From positions 682,001 through 746,000 of the forward strand of contig JAGYXB010000791.1 of NCBI GenBank assembly GCA_022495005.1: a stretch of 64,000 nt of DNA, given 5' to 3'. The stretch is from Rhyacophila brunnea (Eukaryota; Arthropoda; Insecta; Trichoptera; Rhyacophilidae). Of this stretch, positions 1 to 11,578 are shown piece after piece; position 1 is the stretch's first letter, and every line of letters begins with the position of its first letter. Below the pieces are notes generated by a model that had not been told where the DNA came from, ran no database searches, and worked only from the letters and a program-made list of their open reading frames with translations. A program made the translations under genes and the position numbers.

Positions 1-8
1 TGCCTTAA

Positions 9-1704
9 GAGCCCGATGAACAGGAACAAGGTCATTCATAGTTCATTCAGAGAATGATCTCAGAGTTGAAAGGACGTCATTTTAATTCAGTCTGACCTCA
101 AAAACCTCTAACCATCGGGGATTTATTTTAAGAAACGCAATAATTATTAATTACAATTCTCGGGCGAATGAATATCATTATTATTATTATTATTCCCTTC
201 AAACATAACATGTATGCGACGTAACCTGAAGCCAGCCGAACGAATACAGGGCTGTCAAAATAATATCAATCTAATTTTACGTTTTAAAAAGTTACAAATT
301 TAAAGTTAAAAATGGCTTACTGAACAGATGGAATAATTACATAATTCCAAGCGTCAAACGGCATACAACATTTATCTAAAATAATTATGAAAAGACTGGC
401 TGATTATGTTATGTTATTTTTGTATTGTTCTTATTTTTTGCTTATCAAAATATTTCACATATTATCTGATGATGTGTATTTTGGATATATCGTAATATGT
501 ATCTTGTCTCATTAAAATTGATATTAAGTTGATATAACATAGGAAAATCTGTAAATCATTAAAATGTTAATTTTGTTATAGTTTTTAATTAAACCTGTAC
601 AATTACATATTAGATTTAAACACTGTTGTACTATGTAACTTTTATAATATCAGATATCCTTACGTGAGATGGGCAAGATAAAAAATAAAACTGTAGGATG
701 TCTGCAAAAGATTAAACAAAACCCAGCTCATTAGATAACCGAATGGTAAGCAACTGTATCTATATATTATATTTTTCCGCCAAATTGCACACAATTAAAA
801 ACACATCATAAAAATAAGTAATTAGTCTTCGACAGCCCTGGTCGGTAACTTTGCTATCTTCTCAGCGATGCTAGCTTTGAATAAAAAAATGTGTGGGTGT
901 CTGTACGTTAATAATAATTTTTTATATAAATTATTTCTTGCAGTGGCTTTACTTACCAACAATAATTATTGTACCTACCTATTTTTATAAAAGTAAAATT
1001 GCGTTACTTGTTTGTAAAAGTGTCAGACTAAATTAATTAAACTAATCGGGTAAGTAATATAAAGTCATTAATTGAGTTAGCAGTAGTAACCAAGTAAATG
1101 GTAGAATTCCATTTTAAAAGAAATGAAAATATAATTAATTATATTTTCATTTCTTTTAATAAAAAGTCACTTTCTTTTTATAATAAACAGACATCACTAT
1201 ATTACACTTTTTTTTTTAAATATGCATTAGAATTAAACAATGTGTACCTATTTTTTAATAATTATGTAATAGGTCTTACACATTCAAAATAAATACTATT
1301 CAATAATAATGTTTTTTGGATAGCACATGAAATAAAAATGTAGGTAGATATGTATTTCAACATCCTTCGTATGTTTAGCTCTCGGAAAATTTCTGGTTAA
1401 AACGTTATTAATATATTATTAAGTTTATATCGTGGCTATCCATCATATTGGTTACAATATTTCCCACCAAACAGATGATTAACAAATTGAATTTAGTAAC
1501 ATTTACGTATATTAGAAGATATCATTTTTTGGTCACCCCATATTTTATTCACGTTGACAGTGTTATGTTATGAGAGATCATTATTTACTTTAGACCAAAG
1601 CATTGTCGGCGACCTTTGAATATTACCAGTAGAGCAACAATTCCGGACCACATGTAAAAAAACCATATTTTCAATTCTCAAGGGCAATTCTGTAGAGCGT
1701 CCCC
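9..1704 (-). repeat. TTAA-bounded 1.7-kb repeat unit, inverted copy (unit L)
   Basis: This stretch is a diverged reverse-complement copy of the unit at 1709-3429. Matching landmarks in inverted order include the block near 1640-1700 (against 1709-1770), the segment with ATACGAAGGATGTTG-like sequence near 1365 (against 2085), the 'gacagccctg' motif near 832 and 247 (against 2480 and 3180), and the ATT-repeat block near 175. It is bounded by TTAA at 5-8 and 1705-1708. No protein is encoded; the short open frames inside are chance. I infer a non-autonomous DNA transposon or a segmental duplication. Confidence 0.7.
1114..1159. repeat. 46-bp perfect palindrome inside unit L
   Basis: Positions 1114-1159 read the same on both strands, centred on AATTAATT at 1133-1140. 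The corresponding place in unit 1 (near 2270) lacks it, so it looks like a small insertion or local inverted duplication. It could form a cruciform. No function is evident. Confidence 0.75.
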
Positions 1705-1708
1705 TTAA

Positions 1709-3429
1709 GAGGACGCTCTACAGAATCGGCCTTGAGAATTGAAAATATGATTTTTTTACATGTGGTCCATAATAACTGGTCTACTAGTTAATATAAAAAG
1801 GTTGCCGCCAATGTTTGTCTCAATAAACTCCCTCCAAGTGAAGCTTGTGAAGTGAAGCTATGGGGTGACCAAAAATAGTACTTTCTAATAAAATTTATTT
1901 TCTAATAAATTTACTAATAACATTTAATTTTACTAAATTCAATATGTTTATCAGTTCTTTGGTGGGAAGTATTGCAACTGATATGATGGATATGATAACT
2001 TTTTTGATTATGTGTTGGCCACGATATAAACTTAATAATATATTAATAACTTTTTAACCTGAAATTGTCCGACAACTAAACATACGAAGGATGTTGACAT
2101 ACATATCAACCTACATTTTATATTTCATGTGCTATCCAAAAAACATTACTAATGAATAGTGCTTATTTGTAATGTTTAGGACCTACATATTAAAAATAAT
2201 AGGTATTGTTTAATTCTAATGCATATTTTTTAAAACGTAGAATTTACTGTCTGCCTATAAAAAGAAAGTGACTTTATTGCCTGCGCAACTTCACTTTTAT
2301 ACTAGTGAAACAAGTGGTAGGTAAAGCCAATGGGCGAAATTATATATTATATTAAGAGTGCCTAAAAATAATTATTAACATACAGTCACTAGACACATTA
2401 TTTTTTTATTAATCCATCGGACTGGCGGGCATATAAAAAATGACTATAAAAAATGACTGTCGCTAGAAAAAGTGTCTGACAGGGCTGCCGACGCAATTAA
2501 TTATATTGTACTTTTTAAATTTAATTTATAATATATTTTATTTAAGTTTTGTGCATCTAATGCCGGGTCCACACTGGCGCAAAACAATGTCGCGCGACAA
2601 CCTCGATAAATTTTACGATAATTATCATAATGGCTTAAAAATTTTTATGATAATTATCATACTTATCGTAAAATTTAACGAGGTTGCCGGCAACATGTTG
2701 CTAATTTGGACCCGGCATAATATCCACTGTGGTTCACGTAGTGGCATGTACCTGTTTTTCTGGGGTCAACTAATTCAAAAAGTAAACACCCATAATAGAA
2801 TTTTTCCAGTTTTGGTTGCATTATATTCCAACTCATTTCCGATATTATTAATGGAAATTTCTCGGTGTACATAGTAAAAAAACCTACGAATAAAAAAAGA
2901 CAGTAAGGAACACAGTGATTCATCGCAGTAAAAACTGGCAACCAAAATGGATTATATAATATATTCCATCGTATTATTTTCTCGAAATCATAAAGATACT
3001 ATAATAGTATTTGAGTATCATCCTATGTTCAATTTGAATTGGGTTATAATAATAATATACCCGTAGATATATCAATAGTATGTTTGCCACGATATCCACC
3101 CAAGTTATCAGTATGTACTTGCACAGGTTTGATTAAAAACTATGATGAAATTATCATTTTACAAATATTATATTATTTTGACAGCCCTGTTTTCTGATCA
3201 GCGGACACGTGCAGGTGGTGTTTATCAAATAATAATGTAAGATTGTCCACAATAATAATAATGTAGAAGGTCGACAATAGTAATAATACTAATAATAATG
3301 TTTTTTTTAAATAAAATCTCAGATGATTAGTGATTTTTGCCAAAAGATCGATTTAAATTAACGTGCGTACGACGCCGAGGTCGATTTCATACTAAATTAT
3401 ATTTGAATACGGAGCTCTTCAGCCGCCCC
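1709..3429 (+). repeat. TTAA-bounded 1.7-kb repeat unit, direct copy (unit 1)
   Basis: Runs from the TTAA at 1705-1708 to the TTAA at 3430-3433. It is colinear with unit 2 (3434-6638) apart from three indels: a 157-bp MITE present only here, a 1.39-kb foldback element present only in unit 2, and about 355 bp (5813-6167) present only in unit 2. The outer ends, GAGGACGCTC and the complement of CAGCCGCCCC, form a short imperfect inverted repeat. With TTAA flanks this fits a piggyBac-like non-autonomous element, but no transposase is present. A tandem segmental duplication is the alternative. Confidence 0.7.
2561..2717. mobile_element. 157-bp MITE, PIF/Harbinger-like, TSD TAA
   Basis: The ends TGCCGGGTCC and GGACCCGGCA are inverted repeats, followed by longer imperfect arms with a shared block CCTCGATAAATTTTACGATA / CCTCGTTAAATTTTACGATA. 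It is flanked by TAA at 2558-2560 and 2718-2720. The paralogous position in unit 2 (4191) reads straight through with one TAA, so the empty site is directly visible. The 3-bp TWA target duplication is typical of PIF/Harbinger. The 122-residue frame across this region is created by the insertion and is not a gene. Confidence 0.88.
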
Positions 3430-3433
3430 TTAA

Positions 3434-6400
3434 GGGTAAGCTCTACAGAATTGCCCTTGAGAATTGAAAATATGTTTTTTTTTATATGTGGTCCGGAATT
3501 GTTGGTCTACTAGCAATATACAAAGGTCGCCGACAATGCTTGTGTCAAATGTAAATGGTCTCTAAATTAAATTTAAATCATAAACACGGTCGACGTGAAG
3601 ACAGAATGGGGTGACCAAAAAATAATATCTTCTTATATAGGTAGGTACGTAAATGTTACTAAATTCAATTTGTTAATCAACTGTTTGGGAGAAAGTATTG
3701 AAACCAATATGATGGTGACATTTTCAATTATGTGGTTGCCACAATATAAACTTAATAATATATTAATAACTTTTTAACCTGAAATTGTCCGAGAATTAAA
3801 CATACGAAGGATGTTGAAATGCATATCTACCTACATTTTAATTTCATGTGCTATCCAAAAAACATTAATAATGAATAGTATTTATTTTTAATATTTAGGA
3901 CCAACATATTAAAAATAATAGGTACTTATTGCGCAATTTTACTTTTATACAACTAGTGAAACAATAGGTAGGTAGTACCTACCATTATTTATGTAAAACC
4001 AATGGACGAAATAATTTATATCATGAGTGCCTAAAAATAATTATTAACATACAGTCACCACACACATTTATTTTTTATTCGCCAGTCGGACTGGCAGGCA
4101 AAAAATAACGTCAGGGCTGTCGAAGACATAATTATTTTGTACTTTTTAAGTTTTATTTATAATATTTATATTATTTAAGTTTTGTCCATCTAATATCCAC
4201 TGCGGTTCACGTAGTGGCATGTACCTGTTTTTCTGGGGTCAACTAATTCAAAAAGTAAAAACCCATAATAGAATTTTTCCAGTTTTGGTTGCATTATATT
4301 CCAACTCATTTCCGATTTTATTAAGGGGGGACATGCTCGTCGAAGGTCAAAATTGAGTTTTTATTGTATTTTCAAACCATGATCCTGGACACTCCGTAAA
4401 CGTTGTAGATAATCTATTTATATAATTTTGAAGCCTTATTATCCTTTATGGTTATTTTAAACATTTGATGACTGCATAAAGTATTTTTGTTACATAAAAT
4501 AGTATTCTTTTAAACCTCTCGCTCTAATGTTTTAGAATATAGTCATATTTCGGTACATAACTGTGCAGTGGTGTTAAGATTTTTTACCTTTATTAATTTT
4601 TAAACGCATTTATGGAAACCATTAGTATAATTTATTACGAGATAATTTTTGTAAAATATACACGATAAAAAATTATATTGATAATCTCTGTGATCCCAAA
4701 TTTGACAAGAATTGGGCATTTATTATTCAAAAAATGGGCAAGATTAACACATTTGAAGATAATTCTAAAGATACTTATTATAAGCTATGTCTTTGACCAT
4801 TCAAGTGTGATAAACATCTTATGAATAATGATTGCTTTATAATAATTATTGACCAAAGAATAAGGTAGTGTTTTTTTGAAATATGCCATTTCTTTTGTCA
4901 TTCCCTAGTGGTTAAGCTACAACATACGGCCGTAGCCATAAATTGACAAACTATAATTAAAGTAGGGAGTAAAATTATGTTAACGCGCGTGTTTGAACAT
5001 GTACCTAACTGAATTTTTTTTATTTTTTTTAAACGGTATATGTTCAAACACGCGCGTTAATATCATTTTGCTCCCTACTTCAATTATAGTTTGTCAATTT
5101 ATGGCTACGGCCGTATGTTGTAGCTTAACCACTGGGGAATGACAAAAGAAATGGCGTATTTCAAAAAAACACTACCTTATTCTTAGGTCAATAATTATTA
5201 TAAAGCAATCATTATTCATGAGATGTTTATTACACTTGAATGGTCAAAAACAAAGCTTATAATAAATATCTTTAGAATTATCTTGAAATGTGTTATTCTT
5301 GCCGATTTTTTGAATAATAAAATGCCTAATTCTTGTCAAATTTGGGATCACAGAGATTATCAATATTTTTTTTATCGTGAATATTTTACAAAAATTACCT
5401 CGTCATAAATTATACAAATGGTTTTATAAATGCGTTTAAAATTAATAAATGTAAAAAATTTTAACACCACTGCACAGTTATGTACCGAAATATGACTATA
5501 TTCTAAAACATTAGAGCGAGAGGTTTAAAAGAATACTATTTAATGTAACAAAAATACTTTATGCAGTCATGAAATATTTAAAATAACTATAAAGGATAAT
5601 AAGGCTTCAAAATTATATAAATAGATTATCTACAACGTTTAAGGAGTGTCCAGGATCATGGTTTGAAAATACAATAAAAACTCAATTTTGACCTTCGACG
5701 AGCATGTCCCCCCTTAATGGAAATTTCTCGGTGTACATAGTAAACAAACCTACGAATAAAAAAAGACGGGAAGGAACACATTGATTCATCGCAGTAAAAA
5801 CTGGCAACCAAATTCGCCATTTTGGAAAGCGACGATTTTGCGTAAACAAATATCACGTGGTCTGCACGTGTGCGGTAAACTTCGTATGTGTTTGTAATTT
5901 TGTGTATTTTATGTTTGTGTATCATGCATTGTCGGCCATATTTTCCGGCCTTTCTGATTGCCGTGATTTTTTATTCGTAGAAACAAACAGCATTTTTTAT
6001 TAGTTATATAAAGTCAATTTTGAGCTTTGAGCCGTGCTCACTCATGAATGTAATTCTTCATTTAAGTAAGTCTATATAAATTTTGATGTTATCTTGCCGA
6101 GAAAACAGTTATCTGACCTTTTCACTATATTATATACATGCAAATATAATGTTTTCAAATAATTGATATGGATTATATAATATATTCCGTCGTATTATTT
6201 TCTCGAAATCATAAAGATACTATAATAGTATTTGAGTATCAACCTATGTTCAATTCGAATTGGGTTATAATAATAATATACCCATAGATATATCAATAGT
6301 ATGTTTGCCACGATATCCACCCAAGTTATCAGTATGTACTTGCACAGGTTTGATTAAAAACTATGATGAAATTAACATTTTACAAATATTATATTATTTT

Positions 6401-6638
6401 GACAGCCCTGTTTTCTGATCAGCGGACACGTGCAGCTGTTTATCAAATAATAATGTAAGATTGTCCACAATAATAATAATGTAGAAGGTCGACAATAGTA
6501 ATAATAATATATTTTTTAAATAAAATCTCCGATGATTAGTGATTTTTGCCAAAAGATCGATTTAAATTAACGTGCGTACGACGCCGAGGTCCATTTCATA
6601 CTAAATTATATTTGAATACCGAGCTCTTCAGCCGCCCC
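3434..6638 (+). repeat. TTAA-bounded repeat unit, direct copy (unit 2) carrying a 1.39-kb insertion
   Basis: Starts at the TTAA at 3430-3433 and ends at the TTAA at 6639-6642. It repeats unit 1 in the same orientation: 3436-4320 matches 1709-2850, and 5718-6638 matches 2855-3429 apart from the extra 5813-6167 segment. Removing the foldback element at 4325-5713 and one TTAA rejoins the unit. No coding capacity is seen. Confidence 0.75.
4325..5713. mobile_element. 1.39-kb foldback element with TTAA target duplication
   Basis: The element begins GGGGGGACATGCTCGTCG and ends with the complement. Two arms of nearly 700 bp are near-identical inverted repeats around a short A/T-rich loop near 5010-5030. 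TTAA flanks both sides (4321-4324, 5714-5717), and the paralogous position in unit 1 (2850-2853) has a single TTAA, so insertion is directly supported. TTAA duplication is the hallmark of piggyBac-type transposition, but no transposase is encoded, so it would need a helper. Partial copies lie at 10234-10765 and 26368-27002. Open frames inside are chance. Confidence 0.85.
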
Positions 6639-6642
6639 TTAA

Positions 6643-7068
6643 GGCTTTATATAAAATAAAAAAACTCTTTTTTCGTTGGAACTTAAACATATGCACGATT
6701 AAATCATTGTTTACGTCTGCATATTTACATTCTTACCAACTATTAAATCATAATATAATCATTGCAATATAAATAATAATATTGAATATTTTTTTAAAGT
6801 ACCTATAAGTACCTAACGTCTATTTATTTTCGAATTCCGTGGCGTCCAGTTGTCCGGTGCCAAATCGTCCTAGACCCAAGGCCAGCGCTTTACGCACTGC
6901 ACCACATGAACCGTAATGAGCCGATATCGTAATGATTTATATTTTTTCTTACTCATCTTGAGGCCCAGGTCATTCAAGCTGCAAACACCATTTTGTATTA
7001 ATCAATAAGCTTCGGTGGTTTCCTCACCATTGATTCTAAGTACAATACGAAATTATAAATTATTAACC
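6643..7068. other. No recognisable feature
   Basis: AT-rich sequence between the TTAA array and an RTE-like fragment. I see no gene, terminal inverted repeat or tandem repeat. Confidence 0.4.
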
Positions 7069-7084
7069 AATGGACAAGGAAGCA

Positions 7085-7335
7085 GTCAAGAGTACACGAT
7101 ATAATAGCAATGAGCTGGACATGTCGCTCGATGAGTGGACAACTTTTGGACAAATTCCGTCATACAGTGGTACTCAAGGGGCACTAAACGCTACAGGGAT
7201 ACCCTTAACACCGCTGGATAGACGAACTCACAAAGATCGGTGTATGTACGTGGCAGCCAATTACTAGGGACCGAGACGAGTGGAAGGAGGTAGGGGAGGT
7301 CTTCATCCAGTAGTGGAAAGACTCCAGCTGATGAT
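7085..7335 (+). pseudogene. RTE-like retrotransposon 3' end, degenerate (copy 1)
   Basis: In one frame, with a stop and a later frame change, this reads GHVAR-stop-VDNFWTNSVIQWY and then WQPITRDRDEWKEVGEVFIQ. That matches the C-terminal tail at 14907-15167 and 13108-13335, and the tail common to insect RTE-type reverse transcriptases, where a GH.ARR-like motif precedes a final EAF.QQW block. It is a 5'-truncated copy with decayed coding sequence. A short TGATGATCATTAT tail follows, as expected for RTE 3' ends. The family name is from recall of the motif. Confidence 0.6.
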
Positions 7336-7880
7336 CATTATGAAATATTTATTATATAAAGTCAAACGTAAAATGTTGGTAATAATAGATACCTATATAA
7401 CATAAAGCTTACCGTATGAACGAAATCAATGCGTGCCGTATTGAAAAATCAGTTGAACAGTTCGGGACATACCTGAAAAAAATAAAAAAATATATGTACA
7501 TTAGTATGCATAAACATATCGTATATATATATGTATGTACATTATTTTTATTTACAGTTATTTCTAGTTGTAAATCCGTCATCATGGGAAATCTATTAAT
7601 GCTATATGTCTAATACAAACTGGCATGTAGTCCAAAACAGCTGTCAACACTTCTAATATGAAATTTTATAATTAGGTAACACAGATTTTATTTATTTCTC
7701 AATACCTTCCTATAATAGGAATCTTACATACAAAAAACATTACAACACACATTTCACAAAATGATTATTTGTATGCCACTACACAAGAGTAAACCTTTTA
7801 AACGGAAAATTTAACGCCGCAGATATACGAAAAACTATGTGAAATTTTATTGATTTTATTGTTACCATACAATTCTAATT
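7336..7880. other. No recognisable feature
   Basis: AT-rich with TATATATGTATGTACA-type low complexity near 7495-7545. The 65-residue frame at 7416-7613 is not recognisable and has composition typical of random AT-rich DNA. Confidence 0.35.
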
Positions 7881-8794
7881 CAGAGACGTCCCTAGACAAA
7901 ATGCCGCCCCTAGGCAGCGCCAAAATGCCGCCCCATTTTTCATACAGTATTTTTTTATCATCCTTTCATGACTCCAATATCTAAGAAATATGTTCTAATA
8001 TATCGTCTATTCAATTCTAAACCAACCTAAACGCCAATTTTTCGAAATACGTTTTTTTACATCAATCGATTCTCAATGAAATTTCCAACATTTCTGTATA
8101 AACCTAAATGCATAGGATTATATTGAATTTAAGAAACAATTATTTTCATGCCACTTCTTAAATATCCCAAGTGACATTATTTGCCAATGTATTGAATTTT
8201 TCATAACTTTTAAATTGGAAAAAATTTCCCAAAACACAAAAAACGATTTTTTAATATTTCGATATTACAGAACTAAATCGAATTAAGTATAGGTTCACAA
8301 TTTCTAAAATTTCGCTTTCCTGCACATTTTATGATTTGGCGTTTAGGGTAGTTTAGAATTGAATAGACGATATTCTGTAATGATATGTTTAGTTTGAGAT
8401 CGCAAAGGTTTAGGCATTATTAAATCGATGACGGCGTGACGCTTCGATTTAGACTAAAATCGTGGACCCGGAGTGGTAGGTGGGACGCTCTGTAAGAGGA
8501 GGCTGCATCTTTAATATCGACGACCAACGCAACTTCCGTGCGTACTGGTTAATAACTCAGACTGTAATTATTCGCAAATTTGCACGTGTCGTTTCTGGTC
8601 ACCAAGGGCGTCGAAGGTCAACGGAAGTATACTAGACATCGCTAACCCGACAAAACCAGGGAGCTGATTTTTAAAAAAATAATAACAGCTATTTATATGA
8701 TATATTCCACATGATTCTCCTCGATTTGTCGCCCTTCAAGTAACTGCCGCCCCCAAGCGACGCTCAATCTGCCTACCTCCACGGGACGTCACTG
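7881..8794. mobile_element. hAT-like non-autonomous element (CAGAGACGTCCC...GGGACGTCACTG)
   Basis: Terminal sequences CAGAGACGTCCC and GGGACGTCACTG are inverted repeats, and GC-richer subterminal GCCGCCCC blocks lie inside both ends. AATTCTAA (7871-7878) and AATTCTAT (8795-8802) could be an 8-bp target duplication, but the left one is two bases away from the end, so this is imperfect. An internal TIR element at 8003-8370 sits in the middle. No transposase coding is visible. Confidence 0.6.
8003..8370. mobile_element. 368-bp MITE with ~34-bp TIRs flanked by TA
   Basis: The left end TCGTCTATTCAATTCTAAAC continues to CTAAACGCCAA near 8040, and the right end is its inverted counterpart at about 8337-8370. 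The only clear flanking duplication is TA (8001-8002, 8371-8372), which would fit Tc1/mariner-type insertion. It lies inside the hAT-like element at 7881-8794 and is therefore younger than it. Confidence 0.6.
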
Positions 8795-9106
8795 AATTCT
8801 ATGCATAAAAAGAAAAAGTAATTGGACTCATTTATGCGATGTGCTATCAATTATTATAAATATAATATTATAATTATTATTCTAAATATCTAAATAAGAA
8901 AAGGACATAATATTCCTATGGTTATTAGTGGTGAAACATGGTGATCAACTGATCAATACACAAGTATTGTTTTGTATTGTCATAGTAATTATTTCAAAAT
9001 TGAGGCACCTAATAGTTTATGAATTAAGTAGCTAGTAATTTATTCACCGTGGCTAATTATCCGGTTACGTTAAGCTGTGCCCTATTGAAAGCCAAGGTGT
9101 GGACCT
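8795..9106. other. No recognisable feature
   Basis: AT-rich spacer. I see nothing supportable apart from the possible target repeat bordering the next element. Confidence 0.3.
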
Positions 9107-9846
9107 AGGATTGCAATACCGAATGAACATACTAATACCCGTATTCGTGAAATATATAGAAAAAAACAGTATCTGACAATAAATATATACAGTTGGCGAA
9201 AGGCGGAGGTAGGCTGTTAAGATCCGCCATAAATAGTACACACTAAACTTTGTCAGTCATATGTATTTGTTTTCATTGAAATAAGACTAGGTACAATAAT
9301 TTACAAATGGTGTTGGTTAGTGTTTAAAATTCAATTAAACACTGCGAAAACGAAGCCATAATAGATAATAGTCAAAATATACTCGTCTGTCTATAAAATA
9401 TATATTATGCAATTAAATCATACATAACTTTAAATATTTTATAGACAATAATATTTTTTATCTATTATAGTTGGGTTTAGGCAGGGCTTAATGAATTAAA
9501 AAAAATGAACCTACAACATGTGTAACTAATATGCATTCTTAATCTAACGAAAACAAATAAGTATGAGTGAAAAAGTGTGCACAATTTTGTCGTATCGCCC
9601 AAAGTATACCAAAACTATTATGGTTTGGTTTAGGGAGGGTTAAATTGATTTTTAAAAACTAACCAACACCATCTGAAAATTGTAGTCAAAGTTCAATAAA
9701 AACAGATACGTTTTATGTAAATTAATACATTTTGTCTCAACTTTCAATACGGAATATATCGGTATTGTCAGATTTTTAAGAGCGGTATTTCGGTATTCGA
9801 AAACATGGGATACCGGTTTTGAAATACCGGTATTGCAATCCATATA
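9107..9846. mobile_element. hAT-like element of the ATACCGG family, interrupted
   Basis: Begins AGGATTGCAATACC and ends GGTATTGCAATCC, with repeated ATACCGGTAT/CGGTATT motifs inside the right end. GTGGACCT (9099-9106) and GTGGACTG (9847-9854) resemble an 8-bp hAT target duplication with two differences. Related copies are at 28515-28610 and 34904-35504. A different repeat (9190-9680) interrupts it. Confidence 0.55.
9190..9680 (+). repeat. Family X repeat (CAGTGGCGAAGG type), copy A
   Basis: The left end CAGTTGGCGAAAGGCGGAGG is followed by TAGGCTGTTAAGATC and then inner arms: TGGTGTTGGTTAG near 9308 and the complementary AACTAACCAACACCA near 9656. The same architecture recurs at 21556-22050, 29910-33626, 37345-37888 and 63609-63910. 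It lacks the right terminal segment seen in the 37-kb copy. Non-coding; it is inserted in the ATACCGG element. Confidence 0.65.
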
Positions 9847-9854
9847 GTGGACTG

Positions 9855-10233
9855 TACAAGCTAGAAGCAACGGGTGCAGAGGCGTGGACGGAGCATGCAG
9901 ACGCTTTCATCGAGCATTGTCTTAGATTGGTGATTAAAATCCTACATATATATTAAAAAATATTAATTTAAGACGTTAACAACATGGCATATAATACATA
10001 AACGTAAGATTAAAATATGTACAGCGAACAGCGTAGGTACTGAGTGAGGTAAACAGAGTTTATTTTTAAATGAATAAACAAATATATTATTTTTAAACGT
10101 AGCTTTACGTAGGTGGACTACATACATCGATAACTGGGGAACACAGCTAATGCTCGCCTAGTTGGCATTTTTAATAGCAGATTACTTATACACTTCGGTA
10201 AAAGAAACAATTATTGATGATCCCGCTCTCTCG
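9855..10233. other. No recognisable feature
   Basis: AT-rich spacer between two transposon copies. No gene or repeat structure is seen. Confidence 0.3.
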
Positions 10234-10765
10234 AACCTCTCGCTCTAATGTTTTAGAATATAGTCATATTTCAGTACATAAATGTGCAGGGTGTTAATAT
10301 TTTTTACATTTATTAATTTTTAAACGCATTTATAAAACTATCAGTATAATTTATGTCGACATTATTATAGTGAAATATTTACGATAAAAAATTATATTGA
10401 TAATCTCTGTGATCCCAAATTTGACAAGAATTAGGCATTTTTTTATTAAAAAAAAATGGGCAAGATTAACACATTTGAAGATAATTCTAAAGATATTAAT
10501 TATAAGCTATGATTTTTATCATTCAAGTGTGATAAACGTCCTACAAATAATGATTGCTTTATAATAATTATTGACCTAAGAATAAGGTAGTGTTTTTTTG
10601 AAATACGCTATTTCTTTTGGCATTCCCCAGTGGTTAAGCTATAACATACGGCCGTAGCCATTAATTGACAAACTATAATTGAGGTAGGGAGTAAAATAAT
10701 GTTAACGCGCGTGTTTGAACATGTACCGTTTAAAAAAAAAAGAAAAAAAATCGGTTAGGTACATG
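10234..10765 (-). mobile_element. Half copy of the 1.39-kb TTAA foldback element
   Basis: From AACCTCTCGCTCTAATG onward this matches one arm of the element at 4325-5713, through the CGGCCGTAGCC motif near 10650, to the GTTAACGCGCGTGTTTGAAC segment and the A-rich loop. The loop is in the opposite orientation to that at 5010, so the copy is reversed. The outer ~170 bp of the arm and the whole second arm are missing, so no target duplication remains. Confidence 0.8.
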
Positions 10766-10789
10766 TACATAATCTAAAATTTGCGGCGT

Positions 10790-11569
10790 CTTACTACGGG
10801 CGTGAGGATCTCTTCAAATAAATTTTGCTGCCTGTATGATTAGCTTCGTTATTTGATTAAATAAACAAGTAGCTTCATGTTCTTTTTAGTAATTTCCATG
10901 TGCTTTTTCTCTCCCTGGCACTTTGCATTAGAGTAAACTCAGTAAACTCAGTCAGAGCTCACTTTGAGCGTAGCAACCTAAGTCTTGGGCATCTTCTCCC
11001 AGGACACTCCCAGGCCAATTCGTAGATGCTTCACATCACCAATTAACGGGTCCCGTGATACTCTCGATTAAGACCGAGGGTGGTACGGGACGGGTTTGGT
11101 GGAGGGACTTTAACTTCAATGTGGAAGATTGGCGGAAGAGCACATGGCCCTTTGTCACGGGCACAGAATAGATTAATAAATAGTATTCAGATATACCCCA
11201 ATACACTACATTTTGAAGTAAGGTTTTGAATGTGTGAAGGAAAATGAAATACACATTATAGACGTGTAACCGTGTGTGTTGCAACATTCAAATACACCGA
11301 TATTGAATGAGCGTCAGTGCATAAACCGAGAGTAGTTGTCGGAACGAAGGACAAGCTTAGAATGACGTATTCTTGATACGTGTTTAACTCGAGATCGGTT
11401 GCATGTTACTTCATACCGGTTAGGTATTTCAGATCCCATTAATTCTGTGTTTCCTGGTCGTGGGTCTGAGGAAAAAAAAATAAACGACTTGTCTACGCTT
11501 AAATAATATAAAACTCACAGAAGAAGACGGAATGAACTCTCTCCCTTACCATGTATCTATTAATATTTT
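10790..11569. other. No recognisable feature
   Basis: Slightly less AT-rich around 10910-11120. The 83-residue minus-strand frame at 11036-11287 resembles nothing I know, and no splice-site-bounded exon stands out. Confidence 0.3.
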
Positions 11570-11578
11570 ACTTATGAC

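Noticed and set aside
2506..2874. 122-residue open frame on the plus strand with a minus-strand partner
   Set aside because: It spans the junctions of a MITE insertion into repeat unit 1; the paralogous unit 2 has no such frame.
7416..7613. Small hydrophobic protein
   Set aside because: Low-complexity TATATG-rich DNA gives such frames by chance; no start context or relatives are apparent.
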